From Actinomycetes bacterium (lineage in GTDB: Bacteria > Actinomycetota > Acidimicrobiia > Acidimicrobiales > JAJYXR01), in contig JAJYXR010000022.1 of NCBI GenBank assembly GCA_021801795.1, forward strand, positions 1 to 64,000: DNA of 64,000 nt, given 5' to 3'. Made by a program: the position numbers and the translations under genes. Of this stretch, positions 33,531-41,115 are shown piece by piece. Below the pieces are notes generated by a model that saw only the letters and a program-made list of their open reading frames with translations, was not told the DNA's origin and did not search any database. Each line of letters begins with the position of its first letter. Positions within the stretch are counted from its first letter, which is position 1.

Positions 33531-35287
33531 CCGGGCCAGCCACGCCAGAGGGGCCAGCCACGCCAGAGGGGCCAGCCACGCCAGAGGGGCCAGCCACGCC
33601 AGAGGGGCCAGCCACGCCAGAGGGGCCAGCCACGCCAGAGGGGCCAGCCACGCCAGAGGGGCCAGCCACGCCACCCCACGCCGTCAGCAGTGGGAGGCAC
33701 GTGAATGTCTACCTGGTGGGCGCTGGTCCCGGTGATCCAGGGCTTCTGACCTGCAGAGCTGCGAAGCTCCTGTCCATGGCGGACGTGGTTCTCTACGACA
33801 GGTTGGTAGACCCGCGAGTCCTCGCTATGGCACATGGTGGCGCGACCCTCATCGACGTCGGCAAGCAGCCCGGCAAGGCCCAGAGGCAGCAGGACATAAA
33901 CGCCATGCTGGTGGAGCAGGGGTCGACAGGGAAGTGCGTGATTCGCCTGAAGGGGGGCGACCCGTTCCTGTTCGGTCGCGGAGGCGAGGAGGCCGAGGCT
34001 CTTCAGCGGGCGGGAGTGTTGTTCGAGGTCGTACCCGGGGTATCGTCTTCGTTGGCGGCCCCCGCCTATGCCGGCATACCGGTTACCCATAGAGGAATGG
34101 CGAGCTCGGTGACGGTCGTCACTGGTCATGTCGAGGACCAGGGGGGGTCGGCTGAAGGCGCGAGGGTGGACTGGGAATCGCTGGGCCGTGCGGGGGGCAC
34201 CCTGGTTATCCTCATGGGCATTGCCAGGCGGGCAGAGATTGCGTGCCAGCTAGTGGACTCCGGGCGTGACCCGTCTACGCCGGTGGCAGTCGTTCAATGG
34301 GGGACCACCCGCCGGCAGCGAACGATACGAACCACGCTGGCGGACCTGGGCGAAGTGGAAGCCGAGCCGCCGTCTGTGATCGTGGTCGGATCGGTGGCGG
34401 CACTCAGTTACCAATGGTTCGAGCTCCAGCCGCTACACGGGTTGAGCGTCGTGGTGACGAGGTCCACTGCCCAGGCGGGAGAACTATCGAGCCTTCTGGA
34501 TCAGGCTGGCGCTGATGTGGTGGAGCTACCGGTTATCGAGATAACGGATCCTTCGGATGCCGGGGAAGAGCTGAGTAAGGCTGCGCTCAGGGTTGGCTCA
34601 TTTGCCTGGGTGGTATTTACGTCGGCCAATGCCGTCCAGCGTTTTCTCGAAGTGCTGGGCGACGTGCGCGCACTGGCAGGCACCAGGCTCGCAGCAGTCG
34701 GTCCTGCCACCGCCGGCGCACTGGCTTCGAGAGGTCTGGTAGCCGATATCGTCGCCCCTGTGAGCACAGCCGAGGGCCTGGTGGCAGCCATGCCCGCCTA
34801 TGATGGCGGTGCTGGTGCAAGCGACCGGAGGGGCACAGTTCTCTTCCCACGGGCGGAGGAGGCACGAGATGTCCTGGCGCCTGGCCTGCGGGCAAAGGGA
34901 TGGGAGGTGGAGGAGGTGGTGGCTTACCGCACCGTGTGCGCTGGGTGCCTCGATCCTCGGATGATCGCCGCCGCAGGCCGGGCGGACCTGGTTACCTTCG
35001 CATCCCCGTCGGCCGTCCGCTGCTACGTGGGTGTGAGTGCTCTGAGCGGGCCAGGCCGGGTGGGCATCTCTGCTGGTTGTGCTGGTTCTGCCGCGATCGA
35101 GCCAGGCGGTGCGATCAGCGCCAGGACGCAGGCCGCTGCATGCACGGGCCCTGTGACTGCGGATGCAGCCCGAGAGGCCGGCTTCGACGTGGTGGCAGTT
35201 GCCGAGACACCAGTTGCGGCCTCACTCGTCGACGCCATAGTCGCATGGCATGGAGCGTCTGCGTTCTCGGGAGAAGCAGGCTCGTGA
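33527..35287 (+). CDS. hemD: Fused uroporphyrinogen-III methyltransferase / uroporphyrinogen-III synthase with N-terminal repeat
   Basis: This bifunctional protein of 586 residues closes hydroxymethylbilane to uroporphyrinogen III (HemD domain, from about residue 304, LHGLSVVVTRSTAQAGELS) and methylates it towards sirohaem or cobalamin (CobA/SUMT domain, about 60-300). SUMT motifs are VYLVGAGPGDPGLLT, VIRLKGGDPFLFGRGGEE and VVPGVSSSLAAPAYAGIPVTHRG. The first 50 residues are eight copies of GPATPE (the last GPATPP), placed directly after the start codon and absent from the family. The GTG start overlaps the hemC stop, and hemB overlaps the stop here. The CobA-HemD fusion is common in Actinomycetota; the repeat is not. 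Confidence 0.93.
   Translation: MTGPATPEGPATPEGPATPEGPATPEGPATPEGPATPEGPATPEGPATPPHAVSSGRHVNVYLVGAGPGDPGLLTCRAAKLLSMADVVLYDRLVDPRVLAMAHGGATLIDVGKQPGKAQRQQDINAMLVEQGSTGKCVIRLKGGDPFLFGRGGEEAEALQRAGVLFEVVPGVSSSLAAPAYAGIPVTHRGMASSVTVVTGHVEDQGGSAEGARVDWESLGRAGGTLVILMGIARRAEIACQLVDSGRDPSTPVAVVQWGTTRRQRTIRTTLADLGEVEAEPPSVIVVGSVAALSYQWFELQPLHGLSVVVTRSTAQAGELSSLLDQAGADVVELPVIEITDPSDAGEELSKAALRVGSFAWVVFTSANAVQRFLEVLGDVRALAGTRLAAVGPATAGALASRGLVADIVAPVSTAEGLVAAMPAYDGGAGASDRRGTVLFPRAEEARDVLAPGLRAKGWEVEEVVAYRTVCAGCLDPRMIAAAGRADLVTFASPSAVRCYVGVSALSGPGRVGISAGCAGSAAIEPGGAISARTQAAACTGPVTADAAREAGFDVVAVAETPVAASLVDAIVAWHGASAFSGEAGS
33533..33672. repeat. 18 bp tandem repeat, 7.8 units, at the 5' end of hemD
   Basis: Seven perfect units of GGGCCAGCCACGCCAGAG (33533-33658) and a partial eighth encode GPATPE. 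There are no spacers, so this is a minisatellite and not a CRISPR array. The units are identical, which suggests recent expansion or frequent homogenisation. Confidence 0.95.
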
Positions 35288-36324
35288 GAATCACCCCTGA
35301 AGCTGCATTCCCTGTGCGGAGGATGCGGCGACTTCGCCGCACGGCAGCTATGCGTCGCATGGTGGCCGAGACATCTCTCGGCGTCGATGACCTCGTGGCG
35401 CCTCTGTTCGTCCGCGAGGGCATAGACAGTCCCGTGCCGATTAGCTCGCTTCCCGGGCATTTCCAGCACACAGTCACGTCGTTGTGCCGGGAGGCGGAGC
35501 ACCTAGCGGACCTCGGTGTGCCCGGGGTGATGGTCTTCGGGGTTCCTACGACGAAGGACGCCTACGGGTCTGGCGCCTCCGATCCGGACGGGATCGTCCA
35601 GGTGGCGCTGTCTGAGTTGCGCAGCTCGCTGGGCGAGAGACTGGTCATCATGTCGGATCTCTGCCTCGACGAGTACACCGACCACGGACACTGCGGCCTA
35701 CTTGGCCCCGGTGGCTACGTTAACAATGACGCGACGTTGCTTCGCTACCAGGAGGTGGCCGTAGCCCAGGCCGATGCCGGGTCCGACGTGGTCGCTCCCA
35801 GCGGGATGATGGACGGTCAGGTGGCCGCCATCCGGTCGGCGTTGGACGGGGCTGGCTACCCTGATGTCGCCATACTTGCCTACGCCGCGAAGTACGCCTC
35901 CGCGCTCTACGGACCCTTTCGCGAGGCGGTGGACGTCACCATCTCGGGAGGGGGAGACCGAAAGGGCTACCAGCAGGATCCCCGTAACCGGCGAGAGGCC
36001 CTGGCCGAGGTGGCACTGGACATCTCGGAAGGTGCCGACATGGTTATGGTGAAGCCTGCCCTGGCATACCTGGACGTAATCGCCGACGTGGCCAGGCGCT
36101 TCCAGGTGCCCGTAGCCGCATACCATGTGAGCGGGGAGTACGCGATGGTGAAGGCGGCTGCCGAGAGAGGCTGGATCGACGGAGCCGCGGTGGCTGCCGA
36201 GCAGATTCTCGCGGTCAAGCGCGCGGGTGCGTCAGTCATCCTGACCTACTTCGCCGCCGAGCTAGCAGCTGCACTCGGCGGGCAGGAATCGATCGATCGG
36301 TCTCTCGAACCTGGGCATGGCTGA
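35284..36324 (+). CDS. hemB: Delta-aminolevulinic acid dehydratase (porphobilinogen synthase)
   Basis: This enzyme of about 346 residues condenses two aminolevulinates to porphobilinogen. Both active-site lysines are visible, in YAAKYASALYGPFR and the Schiff-base motif MVKPALAYLDVI. The metal segment reads DLCLDEYTDHGHCGLL: Cys-x-Asp...Cys in place of the three-cysteine zinc form. The start is set at GTG 35284, which overlaps the hemD stop and opens the conserved FPVRRMRRLRRTAAMRRMVAET. Confidence 0.95.
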   Translation: MRITPEAAFPVRRMRRLRRTAAMRRMVAETSLGVDDLVAPLFVREGIDSPVPISSLPGHFQHTVTSLCREAEHLADLGVPGVMVFGVPTTKDAYGSGASDPDGIVQVALSELRSSLGERLVIMSDLCLDEYTDHGHCGLLGPGGYVNNDATLLRYQEVAVAQADAGSDVVAPSGMMDGQVAAIRSALDGAGYPDVAILAYAAKYASALYGPFREAVDVTISGGGDRKGYQQDPRNRREALAEVALDISEGADMVMVKPALAYLDVIADVARRFQVPVAAYHVSGEYAMVKAAAERGWIDGAAVAAEQILAVKRAGASVILTYFAAELAAALGGQESIDRSLEPGHG

Positions 36325-37666
36325 GATGGACACTGCGCGCGGAGCCGAAGGAGATGAGGTTCTTCACCCTGGTAGTTCCTCTGGCGGGAACCAGGCGTGG
36401 TTCGATCGTGCCTGCAGGGTGATACCAGGCGGTGTCGACTCCCCGGTACGGTCCTTCACCTCGGTTGGCGGTACCCCCTACACGGTGGCCCGCGGCGAGG
36501 GGGCCTTCGTGTGGGATGTGGAGGGCAACAGATACATCGACCTGGTTCAGTCCTATGGTGCGGTCATTCTCGGACACGCCCATCCGGCAGTAAGGGCCGC
36601 CATAGACCTTGCGTCTGCATGCGGGACGACCTTCGGAGCTCCGACTGTGGGAGAGGTTCTCCTGGCTGAAGCCATCTGCGCGAGGGTTCCCGGCTGCGAT
36701 CAGGTGCGCCTGGTGTCCTCTGGCACTGAAGCAACCATGAGCGCGATACGGGTGGCCAGGGGCTTCACCGGTCGTGACCAGGTGGTGAAGTTCGACGGCT
36801 GCTACCACGGCCACGCGGATGCCCTTCTGGCTGGCGGTGGGAGCGGCGTGGCCACTCTCGGGTTACCCGGGTCTGCCGGAGTGCCGGCGTCAGCCGTGGC
36901 TGACACGCTGGTCGTGCCCTACAACTCCGTGCCAGAGCTCGACGAGAAGGTTGCCTGCGTCATCGTCGAGCCCGTAGCCGCGAACATGGGGCTGGTACCC
37001 CCGTCTCCTGGCTTTCTTCAGGCCCTGCGTGACGCCTGTGATGCTGTGGGGGCACTGCTGATCTTCGACGAGGTGATCACCGGTTTCCGCGTCGGCTACG
37101 GCGGTGCCTCGGCTCGCCTAGACGTGCGGCCAGATCTCTGGTGCTTCGGCAAGGTGATAGGGGGAGGGCTGCCTGTCGGCGCGTTCGGGGGACGCAGGGA
37201 AGTACTCGGGGTGCTGGCTCCGCAGGGAAACGTCTACCAGGCTGGAACCTTGTCGGGTAATCCGCTTGCGACTGCAGCGGGCCTGGCTGTACTGGGCGTC
37301 ATGGACGCTGGCCTCTACGGAGAGCTCGAAGCGCGCGCAGCATGGTTCGCGGCATCGCTCCAGGCCGCGATGGACGAGGCCGGCCTTGTCGCCTCTGTAC
37401 CGTCGATGGGGCCTCTCGTGGGTCTTTTTTTCGGCGATGACCCACGAGAGGACTTCCCGGTCCGACACTTCGCAGCCGCGCGCCGGTCAGCTTCGACCGG
37501 TGTCTACGCCAAGTTCTTCAAGGAGATGCTTGGCCGCGGTGTAGCGCTTCCTCCGGGGCCATATGAGGTGATGTTCCCTGGCATCGCGCACGACGAAGCT
37601 CTCCTCGGCCAGGTGGTGGATCGCGCTGGCGAAGCAGCCACCGCGGTGAGCGCACGGGTGTCGTGA
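36317..37666 (+). CDS. hemL: Glutamate-1-semialdehyde 2,1-aminomutase
   Basis: This 449-residue PLP enzyme makes 5-aminolevulinate from glutamate-1-semialdehyde, downstream of HemA. It has ACRVIPGGVDSPVRSFTSVGG, VSSGTEATMSAIRVARGFTGRD, and the PLP lysine in CFGKVIGGGLPVGAFGG. The start overlaps the hemB stop by 8 bp. The gene is convergent with the HNH gene, and the stop codons are separated by only a few bases. Confidence 0.95.
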   Translation: MAEMDTARGAEGDEVLHPGSSSGGNQAWFDRACRVIPGGVDSPVRSFTSVGGTPYTVARGEGAFVWDVEGNRYIDLVQSYGAVILGHAHPAVRAAIDLASACGTTFGAPTVGEVLLAEAICARVPGCDQVRLVSSGTEATMSAIRVARGFTGRDQVVKFDGCYHGHADALLAGGGSGVATLGLPGSAGVPASAVADTLVVPYNSVPELDEKVACVIVEPVAANMGLVPPSPGFLQALRDACDAVGALLIFDEVITGFRVGYGGASARLDVRPDLWCFGKVIGGGLPVGAFGGRREVLGVLAPQGNVYQAGTLSGNPLATAAGLAVLGVMDAGLYGELEARAAWFAASLQAAMDEAGLVASVPSMGPLVGLFFGDDPREDFPVRHFAAARRSASTGVYAKFFKEMLGRGVALPPGPYEVMFPGIAHDEALLGQVVDRAGEAATAVSARVS

Positions 37667-37679
37667 ACAGGAGTTCACG
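37662..37679. terminator. Hairpin between convergent hemL and HNH genes
   Basis: CGTGAAC-AGGA-GTTCACG is a perfect 7 bp stem with a 4-base loop that covers both stop codons. It lacks a T-run. The half-sites resemble a Rex operator, but their spacing (6 bp between GTGAA and TTCAC instead of 4) is wrong. A shared terminator stem is the simplest reading. Confidence 0.4.
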
Positions 37680-39018
37680 GGCCGCGGTCTACCGCTTCCA
37701 GTGCCTCAGGCTTGGCGAACTGCCATCGTCCCGGACCTCCTGATAAGCGCCATCCCTTATGCGTCTTCATGAAGTGGTGGAAGTGGCATAGACGTGCGAG
37801 GTTCTCCAGGGTGGTCGGGCCGCCGTCGATGAAGTCGACCTGCCAGTGGTCTATCTCCAGACCGTGTGCCGTGGAGCATCCCGGCACCACGCACACAGGA
37901 TCCCTAGCCTCGAGAGCGCTGCGCAGGTGCGCCGGTATGGTCCGGCCCATGTGCGTCACATGCTGGACATCGACCCCGTCCGAGACGACCAGCTTTAGCC
38001 AAGCATCACCGATCAAGCTCTTCGCAGTCGCGAGTGGTACTGGACCGATGCCTGGAATCTCGCAGACTTCTCCGTCACGAAGCTCTCCCCGGCGCAGGGC
38101 CGCTAGGTCTACCCGTAGCTCGACTGTGCCCCGATAGCTGGTGCCGGAGCCGCTGGATCGGCTTCTCTTAGATGCCTGGCCTCTGTCAGCCCCAGCGTGG
38201 TTAGACCCGAAGTCGCCACGTGCTAGTGCGACGAGGGCATCTGCCTCGTGGGCGGCCATCGGCTCGAAGCGGCCCTGCTCGCGTGCAGATTCGAAGAGCC
38301 TGTCGCGAATCCTGCCCAGTGCAGATGCCACCACGGCGCCCTCCTCGGGCACCAGGCGCGCCTCGAGACAGAAGGCGCCCTCGTGGTCGATCCAGGAGCG
38401 GCAGTACCTGCGGTCACGCAGAGATCTATAGCGGCTCAGCATGTCCTCTTCGGCACTGGCAGCTGCCTCCAGCCGCCTGCATCGCTGGCGAAGCTCCTTA
38501 AGGGATTCCTCGGATGCGGCCTCCACCAGCTCGCTTTCGGTGGATGGGTGTGCGGATGCCACTCTGGCGATCTCACGGACCTGGTCGATCGAGAGCTCGC
38601 CGGCGCCAAGTGCCTTCGAAACCAACGGAAGTACTGTTACCTGGGCCGAAGCCTCGATCTCGCCTAATGACGAGCCGACTGCATGGCCGCTCTGCGCGGC
38701 TAGCCACTCCGCGGCACTCCGGTGCCCCTCTGACATCCACGCGCGTGAATGTGTCACCCGCGCGAGCAGGAGGACGCGGGCGGCCACTACCAGACGCTCG
38801 AGAGCGCACAGCTCCTTCACTGCTGCCGCGGCCTCATCACCTGTGATGTTCTCGTTCGACACACGGGCGACCAGCTTCTTCATGGCGTAGGTAACGGATG
38901 AGAACGTCGCCAGGTCGTCCGAGTGGGTCGCTGCCGAGCCTTCGGAGGCCCTATCCCCGGGTGGACCGCCCGCGTCCTCGGCACACAGGCCACCATCTGA
39001 CCCAAACTGATACAACAT
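37675..39018 (-). CDS. DUF222 / HNH endonuclease-like protein (13E12 family)
   Basis: This protein of about 447 residues has the Actinomycetota-specific DUF222 domain (about residues 40-300) and a C-terminal HNH motif: VCVVPGCSTAHGLEIDHW...GGPTTLENLARLCHFHHFMKTH. Such proteins are multi-copy in mycobacteria and are thought to be mobile or selfish nucleases; no function is proven. ATG 39018 is chosen because it lies 7 bp from the -10 box of a strong promoter, so the mRNA is leaderless; an upstream start at 39060 would include the promoter. Its AT-rich upstream region contrasts with the surrounding sequence and may mark an insertion boundary. Confidence 0.88.
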   Translation of the reverse strand: MLYQFGSDGGLCAEDAGGPPGDRASEGSAATHSDDLATFSSVTYAMKKLVARVSNENITGDEAAAAVKELCALERLVVAARVLLLARVTHSRAWMSEGHRSAAEWLAAQSGHAVGSSLGEIEASAQVTVLPLVSKALGAGELSIDQVREIARVASAHPSTESELVEAASEESLKELRQRCRRLEAAASAEEDMLSRYRSLRDRRYCRSWIDHEGAFCLEARLVPEEGAVVASALGRIRDRLFESAREQGRFEPMAAHEADALVALARGDFGSNHAGADRGQASKRSRSSGSGTSYRGTVELRVDLAALRRGELRDGEVCEIPGIGPVPLATAKSLIGDAWLKLVVSDGVDVQHVTHMGRTIPAHLRSALEARDPVCVVPGCSTAHGLEIDHWQVDFIDGGPTTLENLARLCHFHHFMKTHKGWRLSGGPGRWQFAKPEALEAVDRGP

Positions 39019-39025
39019 ACGTTCG

Positions 39026-39054
39026 ATAATAGTCGGGTAAGATACAAAACACAA
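39026..39054 (-). promoter_or_regulatory. Promoter TTGTGT-N17-TATTAT driving a leaderless HNH transcript
   Basis: On the minus strand, TTGTGT (49-54 of the 39,000s) and TATTAT (26-31) are 17 bp apart, and the ATG follows the -10 box by 7 bp. There is no Shine-Dalgarno sequence. The -35 hexamer equals that of the left-edge recombinase promoter. Confidence 0.65.
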
Positions 39055-39089
39055 TAGCACTACAAAAAATATTTGCTAATATCATGTAG

Positions 39090-39119
39090 CTCACCGAACG
39101 TGATCGGCTATTCGGTGAG
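39090..39119. promoter_or_regulatory. 9 bp perfect inverted repeat, possible operator or hairpin
   Basis: CTCACCGAA (39090-39098) and TTCGGTGAG (39111-39119) flank a 12-base loop. It lies just upstream of the HNH promoter and 235 bp before the proline-rich protein gene. The adjacent 39019-39090 stretch is very AT-rich (runs such as CAAAAAATATTTG). The rest of the gap up to 39353 shows no gene that I can support. Confidence 0.45.
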
Positions 39120-39353
39120 TGCGAGGCGCGACCTGGCCGGTTGGATCTCCGGGCAGGTCGGTTCCGGTCTGGCTATCCTGGGATCCGCGGTAGGGACTCT
39201 GTGCGTGCGCGGCTGTTGTCGCGATGTAGCTCTCAGCAGACGTCTCTGGTGCTCAGATTCAGAGTCCGGGAGTGCGGACCAGCCGAGAGGGGGGAGTATG
39301 TGCGAGATGGATGAGGTGCCTCAGCTTTGGCTGGGACCGGCTGTGGGTACTAG

Positions 39354-40871
39354 ATGACTACCTACGACTACGGATCCGATGGAGCCGTCCGTCTCGAAGG
39401 CGTGAGCCTAGTGGTGGAGGATCCGGCTGGTGTTCGCCTGGTAGGTGGACTCGCACTGGCCATAGACGCTTTAGGTGTGACCGTGGATGGCGGCCAAGGG
39501 TCCAGCGCGCGTACCGTTACCTGGTCCGAGGTGCTTAGCCTCTCGACGGGCAGATCCTGGCCACTGGACGCTGGACGATCTGGAGTCCAGCTAGACCTCG
39601 TGACCACTTCTCGGCGGATCAGCTTTGTCATTCCCGTCGACCGCTTGGCTCCAGGTGCTCTTGACTCCGTTTTGGCGATGGCCCGCACTCGCTCCCAGCC
39701 CCCCGCACCGCCCCAGCCTGGTCCGTGGGGCCAGCCCCAGCCCTCGCCGTTCCAGCCCCCCGCACCGCCCCAGCCTGGTCCGTGGGGCCAGCCCCAGCCC
39801 TCGCCGTTCCAGCCCCCCGCACCGCCCCAGCCTGGTCCGTGGGGCCAGCCCCCCGCACCGCCCCAGCCTGGTCCGTGGGGCCAGCCCCAGCCCTCGCCGT
39901 TCCAGCCCCCCGCACCGCCCCAGCCTGGTCCGTGGGGCCAGCCCCCCGCACCGCCCCAGCCTGGTCCGTGGGGAGCCTATGAGACGACGTTCGTCGGCGG
40001 ATCTGCTGCATCTCGCAGGCGCTCTGGGGGCCGGACACGGCGGGTGGTGTTGGTGGCGGCCGTGGTGGTAGTACTTGCTGGCGTTGGCGCGGCAGTCGTG
40101 GCGGTCACTAGGGGGAAGCCCGGAACGTCCACTCCTCATGTGACGAATGCCTCAGGGCCGCCGCACCAGGAGCTGGTAGCCGTTGCCCAGGGTGTCAATC
40201 TGGCTATCACGGATATGCCTACGGGTTGGATGGTGGCGAGTTCGTCGGGTGGGCAGGGTGCGTCATCGTCGCCTAGTTCTGCTCAGGTCCATACCTTGCT
40301 GGGGAACTTCGCTTCGTGTCTCGGTACGAGTGAGGCTTTGGTGAGCCATGCATTCGCTGGCGTGCCCTACGCGGGCGAGGTAGATGAAGGGTCACCGACC
40401 TTTACGGACAGCACCCAGGGAACTACGCAGGTGAGCTCGACCTCTTCGATCGTTCCGACGAGTGGCGATGCGTCGCAAGCCGTAGCGCTCCTGTTCAAGC
40501 CGCAGTTCGGTTCGTGCATGGGTACGTACAGCGCAGCTGCCGTCCAGCTCGGGATAACAGCATCGTCAGGTGCTTCCTCAGGCGTGACGGCAACAGTCGC
40601 TGGGAAGGTCGAGACGACACCACTTTCTTCGGTTGCTGCCGTGAGAGGGGTCTCTTTTGTGGTTCCGGTCATGGTGGCCAGCGCTACGAAGTCCGTGGTG
40701 GAGTACCTTTCGGGATCGCTGTTGGCCTCTGGTCGAGTTGAAGGTGCAGTATCTGCCGTCTCAACCGGATCACCATTCCCCCCTCTTCTCTTCGCGAGCC
40801 TGACTCACACTGTGGCCCAGCGCGTAGCTTCTGCCTCGAAGGAGCTCTCGACATCCCTGACGCCGGCCTGA
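39354..40871 (+). CDS. Proline/glutamine-rich single-pass membrane protein
   Basis: This 505-residue protein is unknown. The N-terminal 115 residues (cytoplasmic) are beta-rich and look like a small signalling or PH-like fold. They are followed by a 92-residue tract of repeated PPAPPQPGPWGQ with optional PQPSPFQ, a basic stop-transfer (RRRSGGRTRR), and one transmembrane helix at about 225-247. An extracellular C-terminal domain of about 250 residues, rich in Ser, Thr and Val, follows; it contains ITDMPTGWMVASSSGG and two or three Cys. This layout (cytoplasmic Pro-rich region, one helix, outer domain) is common in Actinomycetota. No family name can be assigned. The 3' end of the gene is partly duplicated downstream. 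Confidence 0.78.
   Translation: MTTYDYGSDGAVRLEGVSLVVEDPAGVRLVGGLALAIDALGVTVDGGQGSSARTVTWSEVLSLSTGRSWPLDAGRSGVQLDLVTTSRRISFVIPVDRLAPGALDSVLAMARTRSQPPAPPQPGPWGQPQPSPFQPPAPPQPGPWGQPQPSPFQPPAPPQPGPWGQPPAPPQPGPWGQPQPSPFQPPAPPQPGPWGQPPAPPQPGPWGAYETTFVGGSAASRRRSGGRTRRVVLVAAVVVVLAGVGAAVVAVTRGKPGTSTPHVTNASGPPHQELVAVAQGVNLAITDMPTGWMVASSSGGQGASSSPSSAQVHTLLGNFASCLGTSEALVSHAFAGVPYAGEVDEGSPTFTDSTQGTTQVSSTSSIVPTSGDASQAVALLFKPQFGSCMGTYSAAAVQLGITASSGASSGVTATVAGKVETTPLSSVAAVRGVSFVVPVMVASATKSVVEYLSGSLLASGRVEGAVSAVSTGSPFPPLLFASLTHTVAQRVASASKELSTSLTPA
39699..39974. repeat. Pro-rich 57/36 bp tandem repeat in the membrane protein gene
   Basis: Six units occur: three of 57 bp encoding PPAPPQPGPWGQPQPSPFQ and three shorter of about 36 bp encoding PPAPPQPGPWGQ, in the order long-long-short-long-short-short. 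Each unit contains GGGGCCAGCC except the last. Confidence 0.93.
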
Positions 40872-40899
40872 CGCCAAGGAGCTCTCGACATCCCTGACG
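40839..40899. repeat. 24 bp direct repeat duplicating the 3' end of the Pro-rich gene
   Basis: AAGGAGCTCTCGACATCCCTG and its next three bases occur at 40839-40862, inside the coding end, and again at 40876-40899 after the stop, with a 37 bp period. It looks like a recent tandem duplication whose second copy is non-coding. Confidence 0.85.
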
Positions 40900-40946
40900 G
40901 TGGCGTAAGGATGAAGCGCCCCCGGATCCTCCGAGCCTTAGTTTTC

Positions 40947-41064
40947 GCCAGGGGGCCAGCCCGAAACAGCCAGCGGGCCAGCCCGAAACAGCCAGCGGGC
41001 CAGCCCACAACAGCCAGCGGGCCAGCCCGAAACAGCCAGGGGGCCAGCCCGAAACAGCCAGCGG
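40947..41064. repeat. 22 bp intergenic tandem repeat, five units
   Basis: The unit GCCAGCGGGCCAGCCCGAAA plus CA is repeated five times with one or two changes, and a partial sixth follows. It lies between the convergent Pro-rich gene and the reductase gene. There are no spacers and the unit is not a multiple of three, so it is neither CRISPR nor coding. The rest of the gap (40872-41115) holds only the duplication listed above. Confidence 0.92.
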
Positions 41065-41115
41065 CAGGCTAGTTCGAGCCGCCGAATCACCTAGTCCGGG
41101 GGCTGCGGTCGATGG

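Noticed and set aside
33533-33672. Possible CRISPR array (repeated 18 bp units)
   Set aside because: The units are contiguous with no spacers, in-frame, and no cas genes are in the window. It is a minisatellite. The same applies to 43664-43784 and 40947-41064.
37662-37679. Possible Rex operator
   Set aside because: The half-sites GTGAA and TTCAC are present but 6 bp apart instead of 4, and the site lies between two stop codons, not upstream of a gene.
40684-41010. Minus-strand open frames across the 22 bp array
   Set aside because: Their sequence is only the translation of the repeat (GWPAGCFGLA type), with no start signals.
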